From Pseudomonadota bacterium (lineage in GTDB: Bacteria > Pseudomonadota > Alphaproteobacteria > Rhizobiales > Rhizobiaceae), in assembly GCA_020161665.1 (NCBI GenBank), contig JAIUPA010000043.1, positions 1-64,000 on the forward strand: 64,000 nt of DNA. The letters run 5' to 3'. Under the pieces are notes generated by a model. It worked only from the letters and a program-made list of their open reading frames with translations. It was not told where the DNA came from and did not search any database. The position numbers and the translations under genes were made by a program. Below are positions 57,105-64,000 of this stretch, in pieces (the stretch's first letter is position 1; every line of letters begins with the position of its first letter).

Positions 57105-57527
57105 GCTGCATGCCTCACATCATTTCAGGAACCCGGCAGAAAACCCGGTCGGGGAGGCAACCTGTAACTGCCATATGGCAATCGTCAATGGAGAAAATGA
57201 GGTGCGACAAGCTTGCGCAGGTCTGCCAGAAAAGAAACCGCCGCTGCGAGGTTCGTTGAATGACCTCAGCGAGCGGCGATATTCTTGCGCTTCGATTTTT
57301 CGATGCGTCTTGCGTCCCCTCTGGACTTGGCGACTTACATGCATGTGCTGTGCCAGTTTTGGCGTGGCTGCAAAAGAAGCGGGAATCCCGGCCTCTGGAC
57401 CGCTCCCTTTCGGAATGCGTCGCATTCACGATATTGCGATGCACATAAAAAATGCACATGGTGACCGCGCGAAAAGCCAGCTGCGCAAAAATTGACCTTG
57501 CGCAATATGCAGGCAATCCTCCCGCCA
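57105..57527. other. 423-base non-coding interval between mrp and the GGDEF/EAL gene
   Basis: An open frame of 137 codons exists on the minus strand (57115-57528), but its residue mix (Cys, Arg and Ser-rich, no domain) and lack of a ribosome site argue against a gene. Composition is slightly poorer in GC than in the neighbouring genes. TTGCGCAA, a perfect palindrome, occurs at about 57499-57506, with TGCGCAA 10 bases before it. The mrp promoter must lie in this interval; I could not place it with confidence. Confidence 0.5.
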
Positions 57528-58889
57528 TTATTCCATACGTTCGCGCAGTCTGGCTTCCGGATGGTTGCTTTCGAGATAGGCGAGCGCCGTGGCCGCATCC
57601 GTCGGCTTGCCGAAGAGGTAGCCCTGACCCAGCTTGCAGCCGAGCGCTTTGAGCATCATCGCTTCAATATCCGTTTCGATGCCTTCTGCCACCACCGTCA
57701 GGTCCAGACCGTCACACATGGTAATGATGGCGCGGATAATATGCTCGCTGGCCCGGTCGGTGGCGATGCGCGAAACAAAGGCGCGGTCGATCTTCACCTT
57801 GTCGAAGGTAAAGTCACGCAGGCGCCCGAGGCTCGACTGGCCGGTGCCAAAGTCATCTAGCGAAATGCGAACGCCAGCGGCGCGAAGATCGGCAATGATC
57901 TTGTGGGCCGTATCGGCGCTTGTCATCACCGCCGTTTCGGTGATTTCCATCTCCACCCGGTTGGGATCAAGGCCGACGCGGCGCAAGATGGTGAGGATAT
58001 TGCCCGCCGTGCCGGGGTCCATCAATTGCGCCGAGGACAGGTTGAAGGACAGGAACATGTCGCGCGGCCAGGAGAGCGCCGCTTCAGCGGCCTTGCGCAA
58101 CAGCGTTTCCGAAAGCATGTCGATAAAACCGCGCTCTTCGGCCAGCGGCACGAAGACAGAGGGCGAAACGAAGCCGAGATCCGGATCGATCCAGCGGGCC
58201 AGCGCCTCGAAGCCCACCGGAACGCCATCGGAAATGCGCACGATGGGCTGGAAATGCACATCCACCGCATCGGTGATGATGGCATTGCGCAGCGTCTGCT
58301 CCAGCTGGGTGGCGCGCTTCATTTCCAGCGCGATTTCCTGCGAATAGACGGTGATCTGGCCGCGACCGCGCCGCTTGGAGCGGTAAAGGGCGGTTTCGGC
58401 ACTCTTTAAAAGGTCTTCGAACTCTTCGCCCGCGAAGGGATAGACGGCAAAGCCGAACGACGCTGAAAGGCGCACATTGCGGTCGCCAAGATCATAAGGG
58501 GCTGACAGCACCTCACGCATCATCTGGCCGATCTTTTCCGCGCCGCCGCGTTCAAAGACCAGCGGCAGGATGAAGGCAAATTCGTCGCCATCGTGACGTG
58601 TCACCGTCGCGCCGTCCGGAATGCAGGCCTTGAGGCGATGGGCCACCTGACACAGGATTTCATCGCCCGCCGCTGTCCCGAAAAGGTCGTTGATCGGCTT
58701 GAACCCGTCGAGATTGGCAATGCCGATGGTAAAGGGGGCCGGATCATCGGCGCGCTCGCTCGCCAGTTGGCGCACCCTGTCGCGCAGGCGGTAGCGATTC
58801 CCGAGGCCTGTCAGCGGATCGGTATAGGCCATAGTCTGTAGTTCATGCTGGCTGGGCGATGCTCCCAGCGGCGGCGTAGCCGGCTTCAT
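57528..58889 (-). CDS. GGDEF/EAL protein: probable c-di-GMP phosphodiesterase with degenerate GGDEF
   Basis: 453 aa with no membrane segment and only a short N-terminus. The GGDEF domain begins AYTDPLTGLGNRYRLRDRVR, and its active-site loop reads RHDGDEFAFIL, DGDEF where GGDEF is canonical. The EAL domain has VGFEALARWIDPDLG (EAL), EMEITETAVM, ISLDDFGTGQSSLGRLRDF, FDKVKIDRAFV and TVVAEGIET, all catalytic and metal motifs of an active phosphodiesterase. I infer that it degrades c-di-GMP and that the GGDEF half is inactive or weak. ATG 58889 has GAGGAA 6 bases upstream. A near-consensus CtrA box lies about 46 bases before the start. Confidence 0.9.
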   Translation of the reverse strand: MKPATPPLGASPSQHELQTMAYTDPLTGLGNRYRLRDRVRQLASERADDPAPFTIGIANLDGFKPINDLFGTAAGDEILCQVAHRLKACIPDGATVTRHDGDEFAFILPLVFERGGAEKIGQMMREVLSAPYDLGDRNVRLSASFGFAVYPFAGEEFEDLLKSAETALYRSKRRGRGQITVYSQEIALEMKRATQLEQTLRNAIITDAVDVHFQPIVRISDGVPVGFEALARWIDPDLGFVSPSVFVPLAEERGFIDMLSETLLRKAAEAALSWPRDMFLSFNLSSAQLMDPGTAGNILTILRRVGLDPNRVEMEITETAVMTSADTAHKIIADLRAAGVRISLDDFGTGQSSLGRLRDFTFDKVKIDRAFVSRIATDRASEHIIRAIITMCDGLDLTVVAEGIETDIEAMMLKALGCKLGQGYLFGKPTDAATALAYLESNHPEARLRERME

Positions 58890-58934
58890 TCCGTTTCCTC
58901 GTTTCCGTGGCACCCGCGATTATCCATGCTGCAC

Positions 58935-58950
58935 GTTAATGATACGGTAA
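58935..58950 (-). promoter_or_regulatory. Near-consensus CtrA-type site upstream of the GGDEF/EAL gene
   Basis: Read on the minus strand, TTAC-CGTATCA-TTAAC differs from TTAA-N7-TTAAC at one conserved base. Position (46 bases before ATG 58889) suits activation or repression. The rest of the 321 bases from 58890 to 59210 is AT-richer, has TTAAC half-sites at about 59146 and 59160, and holds no visible gene; promoters of both divergent genes presumably lie here. Confidence 0.45.
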
Positions 58951-59210
58951 TTTTTGCGTTTCGAAAACTCTAGCAGCACGCAAGTTCGCGTTGCTCTTTT
59001 TGTGTCGCGCCACGCTCTTTCGAGTGTTTCCGTCCTGCGTTTCGGCAAAAGAGACGGCAGCATTAACGAAAGGCGATGGTCTTGCTGACATCGGTGGTCA
59101 CAAGCCCGTGTTTTGCGGGGCTTTTACCTTCAAATTAGGCGGATTAACCACTCGTCAAGGTTAACGCGATAATTTTTGACTGTGTTCAGTTGCGTTCGCG
59201 TGGAGTCTTC

Positions 59211-60383
59211 GTGTTGTCGGTCAAGAATAAGCTGCGCCCGAAAACCGTGTCTTGTGGTGGGAAGTGGCTCTCCCCCGTGCTTTTTGGTGTTGCTGCCTGG
59301 CTTTCCATGCCGGATGCGGCCGCCCGCGCCGATTTTGCAGCACTTCTGGCTGGCATTGACGGGAATCCGTCTTCCTGGCGTTCCGTTCTGACCGTTTCAC
59401 CCGCCAGCGCCACCTACAAGCTCGAAACGGCGTTTCTTGATACGCCGGACCACGCCTTGCCGCAGGGCGTTTCCATGCAATTGCCGGATGGCCGCCGCGT
59501 TGCACTCTCAGGGCTTGCCAAGGGCGAAAGCGAAACGCCGGACGAAAACCGCGTCAACCGCAGTGAAAAGAAGGGGCGCGTTCTGGCCGTCGAGCAGGTG
59601 CAGCCACCGAAGCGCTTCACCGCTGGAACGGTGGGCGAGCGCCGGGCCGATCTGCTGCTGGAGGCGCCGGGCGATGACAAGGCGCGCACCGCTTTTCTCG
59701 AAACAGAGACCACCCGCACCGTGGAGGTGGCCACATTCTATCCCGTCGAGAAGACGCCAGTCGCACCCCCACCGCTGCCGGAAGCCGTTGCCAAGCTTGT
59801 AACCAACCCCGTTCCGGACAGTCTGGCGACAGCCTATGCGCCCATTCCCGATTTCTCGGCGAAGTCTCCCTTCGACGCGATCCTTCAGGATAAGGAATCG
59901 GGCCGCTTCTCTCCGAAGATTGGCGAGAAGGACCACGCCTGGGCCTCCACGATCCTGCCGGAGATGGTCTTTAATGATCAGGAGCAGGAATGCCTGGCCA
60001 CCGGCATCTATTTCGAGGCGCGCGGTGAAAGCGTGAAAGGGCAGGCCGCCGTGGCGCAGGTCATCCTGAACCGTGTGCGCAATCCGGCCTATCCCAAGAG
60101 CGTCTGCGGCGTCGTCTATCAGAATGAGGACTGGACGAACCGCTGCCAGTTCTCCTTTGCCTGCGATACGATCGAGGACCGCGTCGACGACAAGGAACGC
60201 TGGAAACTGGCGCAGGAAGTGGCCATGGCCGTGACGGCGGGCAAGATCTGGCTTCCCGAAGTGGGGTCAGCCACACATTATCATGCCACCTATGTCCGTC
60301 CGGCCTGGGCGCATACGATGAAGAAGGTGGGGCGGATCGGTCTCCACGTTTTCTACCGCACCTATGGTGGCGGCTGGATCTGA
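59211..60383 (+). CDS. Exported cell-wall hydrolase (SleB/CwlJ family)
   Basis: 390 aa. After a basic start a hydrophobic segment (LSPVLFGVAAWLSMPDAAAR) serves as signal peptide or anchor. Residues about 40-255 are hydrophilic and unrecognised, rich in Pro, Glu and Lys. The C-terminal domain is clearly SleB/CwlJ: QECLATGIYFEARGESVKGQ with the catalytic Glu, AAVAQVILNRVRNPAYPKSV, CQFSFACDTIEDRVDDKERW, and ATHYHATYVRPAWAHTMKKV. In Rhizobiales such proteins are cell-wall amidases or transglycosylases, not spore enzymes. GTG 59211 has GGAG 5 bases upstream and is favoured over TTG 59190. It is upstream of the atp operon but separated by 240 bases. Confidence 0.87.
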   Translation: MLSVKNKLRPKTVSCGGKWLSPVLFGVAAWLSMPDAAARADFAALLAGIDGNPSSWRSVLTVSPASATYKLETAFLDTPDHALPQGVSMQLPDGRRVALSGLAKGESETPDENRVNRSEKKGRVLAVEQVQPPKRFTAGTVGERRADLLLEAPGDDKARTAFLETETTRTVEVATFYPVEKTPVAPPPLPEAVAKLVTNPVPDSLATAYAPIPDFSAKSPFDAILQDKESGRFSPKIGEKDHAWASTILPEMVFNDQEQECLATGIYFEARGESVKGQAAVAQVILNRVRNPAYPKSVCGVVYQNEDWTNRCQFSFACDTIEDRVDDKERWKLAQEVAMAVTAGKIWLPEVGSATHYHATYVRPAWAHTMKKVGRIGLHVFYRTYGGGWI

Positions 60384-60513
60384 TCGCGACGCGCCCCTGA
60401 ACGGGCGCACAGGAGCCGATTCTGCGGCAATTGCGCGACAACACCTTGCCCATCAGACTTAAGTCTATGTTTTTTCCGCATTTATTTGTGTTGAATCAAG
60501 GGCAGTCAGTGCC

Positions 60514-60542
60514 TTGACTATACGGGCGGGTAAAACTATGTT
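60514..60542 (+). promoter_or_regulatory. Sigma-70 promoter for the atp F0 operon
   Basis: TTGACT (60514-60519), a 17-base spacer and TATGTT (60537-60542) form a near-ideal housekeeping promoter, 81 bases before the atpI start. It is the only strong promoter-like element between the SleB gene and atpI. Confidence 0.75.
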
Positions 60543-60623
60543 GCGCCCGAATTCAGAACGGGTAAGAAAGTATCAACCCTTGCCGTATGGGCGTGCTAGG
60601 CAGGCTTAACAAGCGGAGCGGGA

Positions 60624-61001
60624 ATGCCGGAACACTCGGAAGAAAGTCTGGAAGAAAGTCTGGAAGAACGTCGCAGGCGTCTGGGCGCAAGCCTAGGTCG
60701 CATGGCCGTTGATGACGAGAAAGAGGCGAAGGCGGAAGCCACTGCCGAGGTCAACCGCAAGGGCATGGCTGTTGCGGTGAAACTCTCGAGCGAATTCGTG
60801 TCTGCCATCATCGTTGGCGCGGGTCTGGGGTGGTTCTTCGACTGGTTTTTTGGGACATTGCCTTGGGGGCTGGTTGTTCTCCTCCTCCTTGGTTTCTGTG
60901 CCGGTATTTTGAATGTTCTTCGGGCAACCGGAACGGTGACTGCAAAGCCGCCGCTGGTGCCGAAGGACAAGGGTGATGAAAGCAACCGGAACAACGGCTA
61001 A
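60624..61001 (+). CDS. atpI: ATP synthase accessory protein AtpI
   Basis: 125 aa with two helices, FVSAIIVGAGLGWFFDWFFG and GLVVLLLLGFCAGILNVLRA, linked by TLPW, as in alphaproteobacterial AtpI/AtpQ-like proteins. These assist c-ring or Mg2+ handling during assembly. The N-terminus contains a tandem 12-base duplication (GGAAGAAAGTCT) that yields SEESLEESLEERRRR. The start has GGAGCGGGA just upstream. It is first in the F0 operon; the F1 genes (atpHAGDC) are not in the window, as expected for Rhizobiales. Confidence 0.92.
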   Translation: MPEHSEESLEESLEERRRRLGASLGRMAVDDEKEAKAEATAEVNRKGMAVAVKLSSEFVSAIIVGAGLGWFFDWFFGTLPWGLVVLLLLGFCAGILNVLRATGTVTAKPPLVPKDKGDESNRNNG

Positions 61002-61062
61002 AACCTGTTTCGGCTAAAAAGGTTCCACCGAAAGGTGGGCGCAGCGAGAGAGGCCTTCAACG

Positions 61063-61812
61063 GTGTCAAACGATCCGACTCATCAGTTCGTGGTTTCCAA
61101 GATTGTCCCGATTGAAATCGGCGGTGTGGACTTCTCCTTCACCAATGCTTCTCTCTTCATGGTCGCGTCCGCTGTCGCCGCTTCCGCTTTCTTGTACTTC
61201 TCCACTTCGAACCGTGGTCTGGTCCCGAGCCGTTCGCAGTCGGTTGCTGAATCGGCTTACGAATTCACCGCCTCGATGCTGCGCGAAGGCGCTGGCAGCC
61301 ACGGCATGAAGTTCTTCCCGCTGGTCTTCTCGCTCTTCATGTTCGTGCTGACGGCAAACCTGCTCGGCATGTTCCCGTACTTCTTTACGGTGACGAGCCA
61401 GATCATCGTGACCCTGTCGCTCGCCCTTCTCGTGATCGGCACGGTTCTGGTCTACGGTTTCTATAAGCATGGCTTCCACTTCCTCGGCATTTTCGTGCCG
61501 TCGGGGGTTCCGCCGATCCTTCTTCTGCTGGTAACGCCGATTGAGTTGATTTCCTTCCTCTCGCGTCCGATCAGCCTCTCTGTCCGTCTTTTCGCCAACA
61601 TGCTGGCAGGTCACATCACGCTGAAGGTGTTCGCCGGCTTCGTTGCCTCGCTGGGTGCAATGGGCACGCTCGGTATTGCCGGTTCCATCCTGCCTCTGAT
61701 CATGACCGTCGCTCTGACGGGTCTCGAATTCCTCGTCGCCTTCCTTCAGGCCTATGTCTTTGCGGTGCTGACTTGCATGTACCTCAACGACGCAGTCCAC
61801 GGTGGTCACTAG
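61063..61812 (+). CDS. atpB: F0F1 ATP synthase subunit a
   Basis: 249 aa from GTG 61063. It opens [20 protein letters not shown], and the last two helices carry the proton-path residues: the essential Arg in [20 protein letters not shown] and the polar face of [20 protein letters not shown]. It forms the proton half-channels against the c-ring. GTG start with GAGAGAGG 10 bases before. It lies 61 bases after atpI and 82 bases before atpE; the latter gap holds a GC-rich stem at 61832. Confidence 0.96.
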   Translation: MSNDPTHQFVVSKIVPIEIGGVDFSFTNASLFMVASAVAASAFLYFSTSNRGLVPSRSQSVAESAYEFTASMLREGAGSHGMKFFPLVFSLFMFVLTANLLGMFPYFFTVTSQIIVTLSLALLVIGTVLVYGFYKHGFHFLGIFVPSGVPPILLLLVTPIELISFLSRPISLSVRLFANMLAGHITLKVFAGFVASLGAMGTLGIAGSILPLIMTVALTGLEFLVAFLQAYVFAVLTCMYLNDAVHGGH

Positions 61813-61831
61813 GATTAAAGTCACTGGGTGC

Positions 61832-61850
61832 CGCGGGCCTGGGGTCCGCG
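61832..61850 (+). other. Intercistronic GC-rich hairpin upstream of atpE
   Basis: CGCGGGCC-TGG-GGTCCGCG, an 8-bp stem with one G-T wobble and a 3-base loop, lies 45 bases before the atpE start and ahead of its strong AAGGAG. It may mark an mRNA processing or stability site that favours excess atpE product (c-ring stoichiometry); inference only. Confidence 0.4.
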
Positions 61851-61894
61851 CGCCGCTCATACAGCCGCAACAACCATTCTAAAGGAGTACTTAC

Positions 61895-62122
61895 ATGGAA
61901 GCGGAAGCAGCAAAGTTCATCGGCGCGGGTCTGGCTTGCCTCGGCATGGCTGGTACGGCTCTCGGCCTCGGCAACATCTTCGGCAGCTACCTGTCGGGCG
62001 CTCTGCGTAACCCGTCCGCCGCTGACAGCCAGTTCGGCCGTCTGGTGTTCGGCTTCGCCGTTACGGAAGCTCTGGGCATCTTCTCGCTGCTCGTTGCCCT
62101 TCTCCTCCTGTTCGCTGTCTAA
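61895..62122 (+). CDS. atpE: F0F1 ATP synthase subunit c
   Basis: 75 aa hairpin of two helices: [20 protein letters not shown] with [12 protein letters not shown], the polar loop [10 protein letters not shown], and a second helix with the proton-carrying Glu in [20 protein letters not shown]. The ring of c subunits rotates against subunit a. AAGGAG 8 bases before the start is the strongest ribosome site in the operon. It is flanked by hairpins on both sides. Confidence 0.97.
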   Translation: MEAEAAKFIGAGLACLGMAGTALGLGNIFGSYLSGALRNPSAADSQFGRLVFGFAVTEALGIFSLLVALLLLFAV

Positions 62123-62144
62123 TTCTAGACAGTCGTAAATTTGG

Positions 62145-62176
62145 ATCACGGCCCGCCACATGTTGCAGGCCGTGAT
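62145..62176 (+). other. Intercistronic hairpin downstream of atpE
   Basis: ATCACGGCC and GGCCGTGAT form a perfect 9-bp stem with a 14-base loop, 22 bases past the atpE stop, followed by TCTTCG. It could be a partial terminator or a 3' stabiliser raising atpE message over the b'/b genes; inference. Confidence 0.5.
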
Positions 62177-62209
62177 TCTTCGCATCCGAGAATACACCTG
62201 GAGGTGAGC

Positions 62210-62788
62210 ATGTTCATCAGCCCGGCATATGCACAAACTGCGCCGGCCGAAGAAGCGACACACACGGAAACCGGCACCGCCCATGAGGCTGGTAAAGGCG
62301 TGTTCCCGCCCTTCGACAGCCAGACCTACCCGTCCCAGATTCTGTGGCTGGTCATCACGTTCGGCCTTTTCTACATGCTCATGCAGAAGGTCATCGCGCC
62401 CCGCATCGGCAGCATTCTTGAGCATCGTCATGATCGCATCGCTCAGGATCTGGACGAAGCCGGTCGCATGAAGGCTGAAGCCGACGCTGCCATCGAGACC
62501 TATGAAAAGGAACTCGCTGCAGCCCGCGCCAAGGCCGGTTCGATTGCCGCTACGGCCCGTGCTGAAGCCAAGGCGAAGGCCGATGCTGAACGCGCTGCGA
62601 TTGAGGCAGAACTCTCTGCCAAGATTTCGGCTGCTGAAGCTCGCATCGCTGACATCAAGGCTCAGGCTTTTGCCGAAGTGGGCACCATTGCCGAGGAAAC
62701 TACCTCTGCAATCGTTGAGCAGCTGATCGGGGCAAAGGCCTCGGAAGGCGAACTGAAGGCTGCGGTTTCCGCCGCCAAGGAGGCCTGA
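62210..62788 (+). CDS. atpG: F0F1 ATP synthase subunit b'
   Basis: 192 aa. The start [18 protein letters not shown] precedes one membrane helix ([20 protein letters not shown]) and a long heptad-rich stalk ([20 protein letters not shown] and onward, rich in Ala, Glu and Lys), a peripheral-stalk subunit. Alphaproteobacteria encode two b-type subunits; the one with the longer N-terminus and first in order is b'. GGAGGTG 3 bases upstream supports ATG 62210; the frame is open to 62141 but without support. Its stop is 2 bases before atpF. Confidence 0.94.
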   Translation: MFISPAYAQTAPAEEATHTETGTAHEAGKGVFPPFDSQTYPSQILWLVITFGLFYMLMQKVIAPRIGSILEHRHDRIAQDLDEAGRMKAEADAAIETYEKELAAARAKAGSIAATARAEAKAKADAERAAIEAELSAKISAAEARIADIKAQAFAEVGTIAEETTSAIVEQLIGAKASEGELKAAVSAAKEA

Positions 62789-62790
62789 TC

Positions 62791-63276
62791 ATGCATTTCG
62801 ACGCTACATTTTTCGCAACCGTCGGCCTGTTCCTGTTCTTCGCCCTCGTCATCTTCCTGAAGGTGCCGGGCAAGCTGGGCAAGGCTCTTGATGAGCGCGC
62901 TGCAAAGATTGAAGCGGAACTTGGCGAAGCCAAGCGCCTGCGTGAGGAAGCAACGCTCCTGCTGGCCGAGTACCAGAAGAAGCGCAAGGATGCCGAAGCT
63001 GAAGCTGCTGGCATCGTGGCTGCTGCCGAGCGCGAAGCCGCTGCTCTGACCGCTGAAGCCCGTCAGAAGACCGAAGAATTCGTGACCCGCCGCAACGCGC
63101 TGACCGAGCAGAAGATCAAGCAGGCCGAGACGGAAGCCGTCAACGCCGTGCGTGCCGCTGCTGTTGATCTCGCTGTGGCTGCCGCGGAAAAGGTTTTGTC
63201 TGGCAAGGCAGATGCAGGCGTTCAGGCCGATCTGTTCAAGTCGGCTCTGGGTGAAGTTTCGGCTCGCCTGAACTGA
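62791..63276 (+). CDS. atpF: F0F1 ATP synthase subunit b
   Basis: 161 aa: one N-terminal membrane helix (FFATVGLFLFFALVIFLKVP) followed by a coiled-coil stalk (DERAAKIEAELGEAKRLREE, then LLAEYQKKRKDAEAEAAGIV) and a C-terminal part ADLFKSALGEVSARLN that contacts the F1 delta subunit. With b' it makes the peripheral stalk that holds F1 against rotation. It starts 2 bases after b', in the same operon, and is followed by a strong terminator. Confidence 0.96.
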   Translation: MHFDATFFATVGLFLFFALVIFLKVPGKLGKALDERAAKIEAELGEAKRLREEATLLLAEYQKKRKDAEAEAAGIVAAAEREAAALTAEARQKTEEFVTRRNALTEQKIKQAETEAVNAVRAAAVDLAVAAAEKVLSGKADAGVQADLFKSALGEVSARLN

Positions 63277-63298
63277 TCCGGTTGCACTGATTTAAAAA

Positions 63299-63330
63299 GG
63301 CGGGTTGCGAAAGCAGCCCGCCTTTTTTTT
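63299..63330. terminator. Terminator of the atp F0 operon (overlaps the rnhB stop)
   Basis: GGCGGGTTGC-GAAA-GCAGCCCGCC (10 bp with one T-G pair) followed by TTTTTTTT is a textbook Rho-independent terminator 22 bases past atpF. The last Ts overlap the rnhB stop codon on the other strand, and AAAAA before the stem gives leftward transcripts a T run as well. Confidence 0.92.
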
Positions 63331-64000
63331 ACGCGTCGTCTCGCCGCAGCGGCCGGAAACTCATGCGATGCAGCGGGCAGGGGCCTTCCGCCTCGAGGGC
63401 GGCCTTGTGGGTGGGCGTCGGATATCCGGCATGTTTGGCAAAGCCATAGGCGGGGTAGAAGGTATCGGCGCGCTTCATCATCCGGTCACGCGTCACCTTG
63501 GCGAGGATCGAGGCGGCGGCAATCGACACACTGCGACTGTCGCCTTTAACCACCGCACGCGACGGCAGGCCGGTACCCGGCGGAACATCCTTGCCATCCG
63601 ACAGCACGAAGCGGGCAGCCATGGGCAGCGAAAGCACCGAGCGGCGCATGGCATCAAGGCTTGCCTTGCGAATGTCCGTATCATCGATGCGTTGCGGGCC
63701 TGAAGACGCGATGGAGACAGCAAGCGCCGACTGCAGGATCACATCAAACAAGGCCTCGCGCTGCGCCTCGCTCAGCTTCTTGGAATCGTTGAGGCCCGGC
63801 GGGATATTGTCCGGATCGAGAATGACGGCCGCCGCGACCACCGGACCGGCCAGCGGCCCGCGCCCGGCCTCGTCCGTGCCCGCCACCGGCCAGTAACCAT
63901 AAGCCTTGGCTTCCAGTTCCAGTGAAAAATCCGGCGTCCCTTGAACCGGCGAGGGCGGCAGGTCATCAAAAAGAACGGGAGAATCGGAGGAGCGACGCTT
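63329..64000 (-). CDS. rnhB: Ribonuclease HII (start just beyond window edge)
   Basis: The frame is open to base 64000, giving 223 residues with an apparent start one or two codons outside ([14 protein letters not shown] at the edge). The catalytic core is complete: [20 protein letters not shown] (the DEAGRG motif with two acidic residues), [20 protein letters not shown], and [17 protein letters not shown] plus the later [20 protein letters not shown]. RNase HII cuts RNA at RNA-DNA junctions and removes misincorporated ribonucleotides. An in-frame GTG at 63886 would cut the family N-terminus and is not a start. It is convergent with atpF. Confidence 0.94.
   Translation of the reverse strand, partial: KRRSSDSPVLFDDLPPSPVQGTPDFSLELEAKAYGYWPVAGTDEAGRGPLAGPVVAAAVILDPDNIPPGLNDSKKLSEAQREALFDVILQSALAVSIASSGPQRIDDTDIRKASLDAMRRSVLSLPMAARFVLSDGKDVPPGTGLPSRAVVKGDSRSVSIAAASILAKVTRDRMMKRADTFYPAYGFAKHAGYPTPTHKAALEAEGPCPLHRMSFRPLRRDDA

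Noticed and set aside
57115-57528. 137-codon open frame between mrp and the GGDEF/EAL gene
   Set aside because: There is no ribosome site, an atypical residue mix and no recognisable domain; a promoter-bearing non-coding interval fits better.

Overview
The window is a stretch of alphaproteobacterial core chromosome, most likely Rhizobiaceae (Rhizobium/Agrobacterium-like; genus not resolvable by eye). The evidence is the split alphaproteobacterial ATP synthase F0 operon (atpI-atpB-atpE-b'-b), a plant-type GshA, the hisS-hisZ-hisG operon, groESL under both CIRCE and an RpoH-type promoter, CtrA-type boxes, and dispersed twin-palindrome repeats of the rhizobial RIME kind. Coding sequence is GC-rich and dense. 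I see no phage, plasmid, insertion-sequence or CRISPR signature.

Layout. 1-4.9 kb: the end of fpr, a tRNA-Gln, a Ppx/GppA phosphatase coupled to rlmE, and an MFS exporter. 5-8.3 kb: a Tat-exported metallo-beta-lactamase-fold protein, guaB and a membrane protein. 8.5-14.3 kb: two regulators, gshA, and the Nudix-PiT-rsmE run. 14.4-19.4 kb: a LysR regulator divergent from glcDEF (glycolate/D-lactate oxidation). 19.7-24 kb: two L,D-transpeptidases, tag, and small secreted His/Met-rich proteins. 24-27.5 kb: hisS-hisZ-hisG. 27.7-32.1 kb: DoxX, a glutathione transferase, a secreted SH3-like protein, a deleted OmpA-family pseudogene and groESL. 32.2-39.9 kb: chrA, a HAD phosphatase, ribF, ileS, a lipoprotein and tadA. 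40-49 kb: a pseudouridine synthase with a very long repetitive tail, rsmD, a patatin, tldE, a CysQ-like phosphatase, DUF4170, waaA, lpxK and DUF2093. 49-59 kb: mutL, a CtrA-boxed PAS/receiver protein, corA-kup, mrp and a GGDEF/EAL protein. 59.2-64 kb: a SleB-type hydrolase, the F0 ATP synthase operon and rnhB, which runs off the right edge.

Most genes serve translation and RNA modification (rlmE, rsmE, rsmD, rluB-like, tadA, hisS, ileS), envelope construction (waaA, lpxK, L,D-transpeptidases, SleB), ion and phosphate transport, and energy metabolism. I did not find a self-contained novel defence or mobile system. The strongest unusual signals are: (i) a block of about 320 bp inside hisS with clearly lower GC and foreign codon usage, replacing the HisRS-specific insertion domain; (ii) an OmpA-family gene reduced by an internal deletion to its signal peptide plus its last ~25 codons; (iii) a pseudouridine synthase of which roughly half is a low-complexity basic tail built from 30-bp tandem repeats; (iv) two RIME-like elements each bracketed by direct copies of a host hairpin; and (v) a kinase-less PAS-receiver protein behind a perfect CtrA box.
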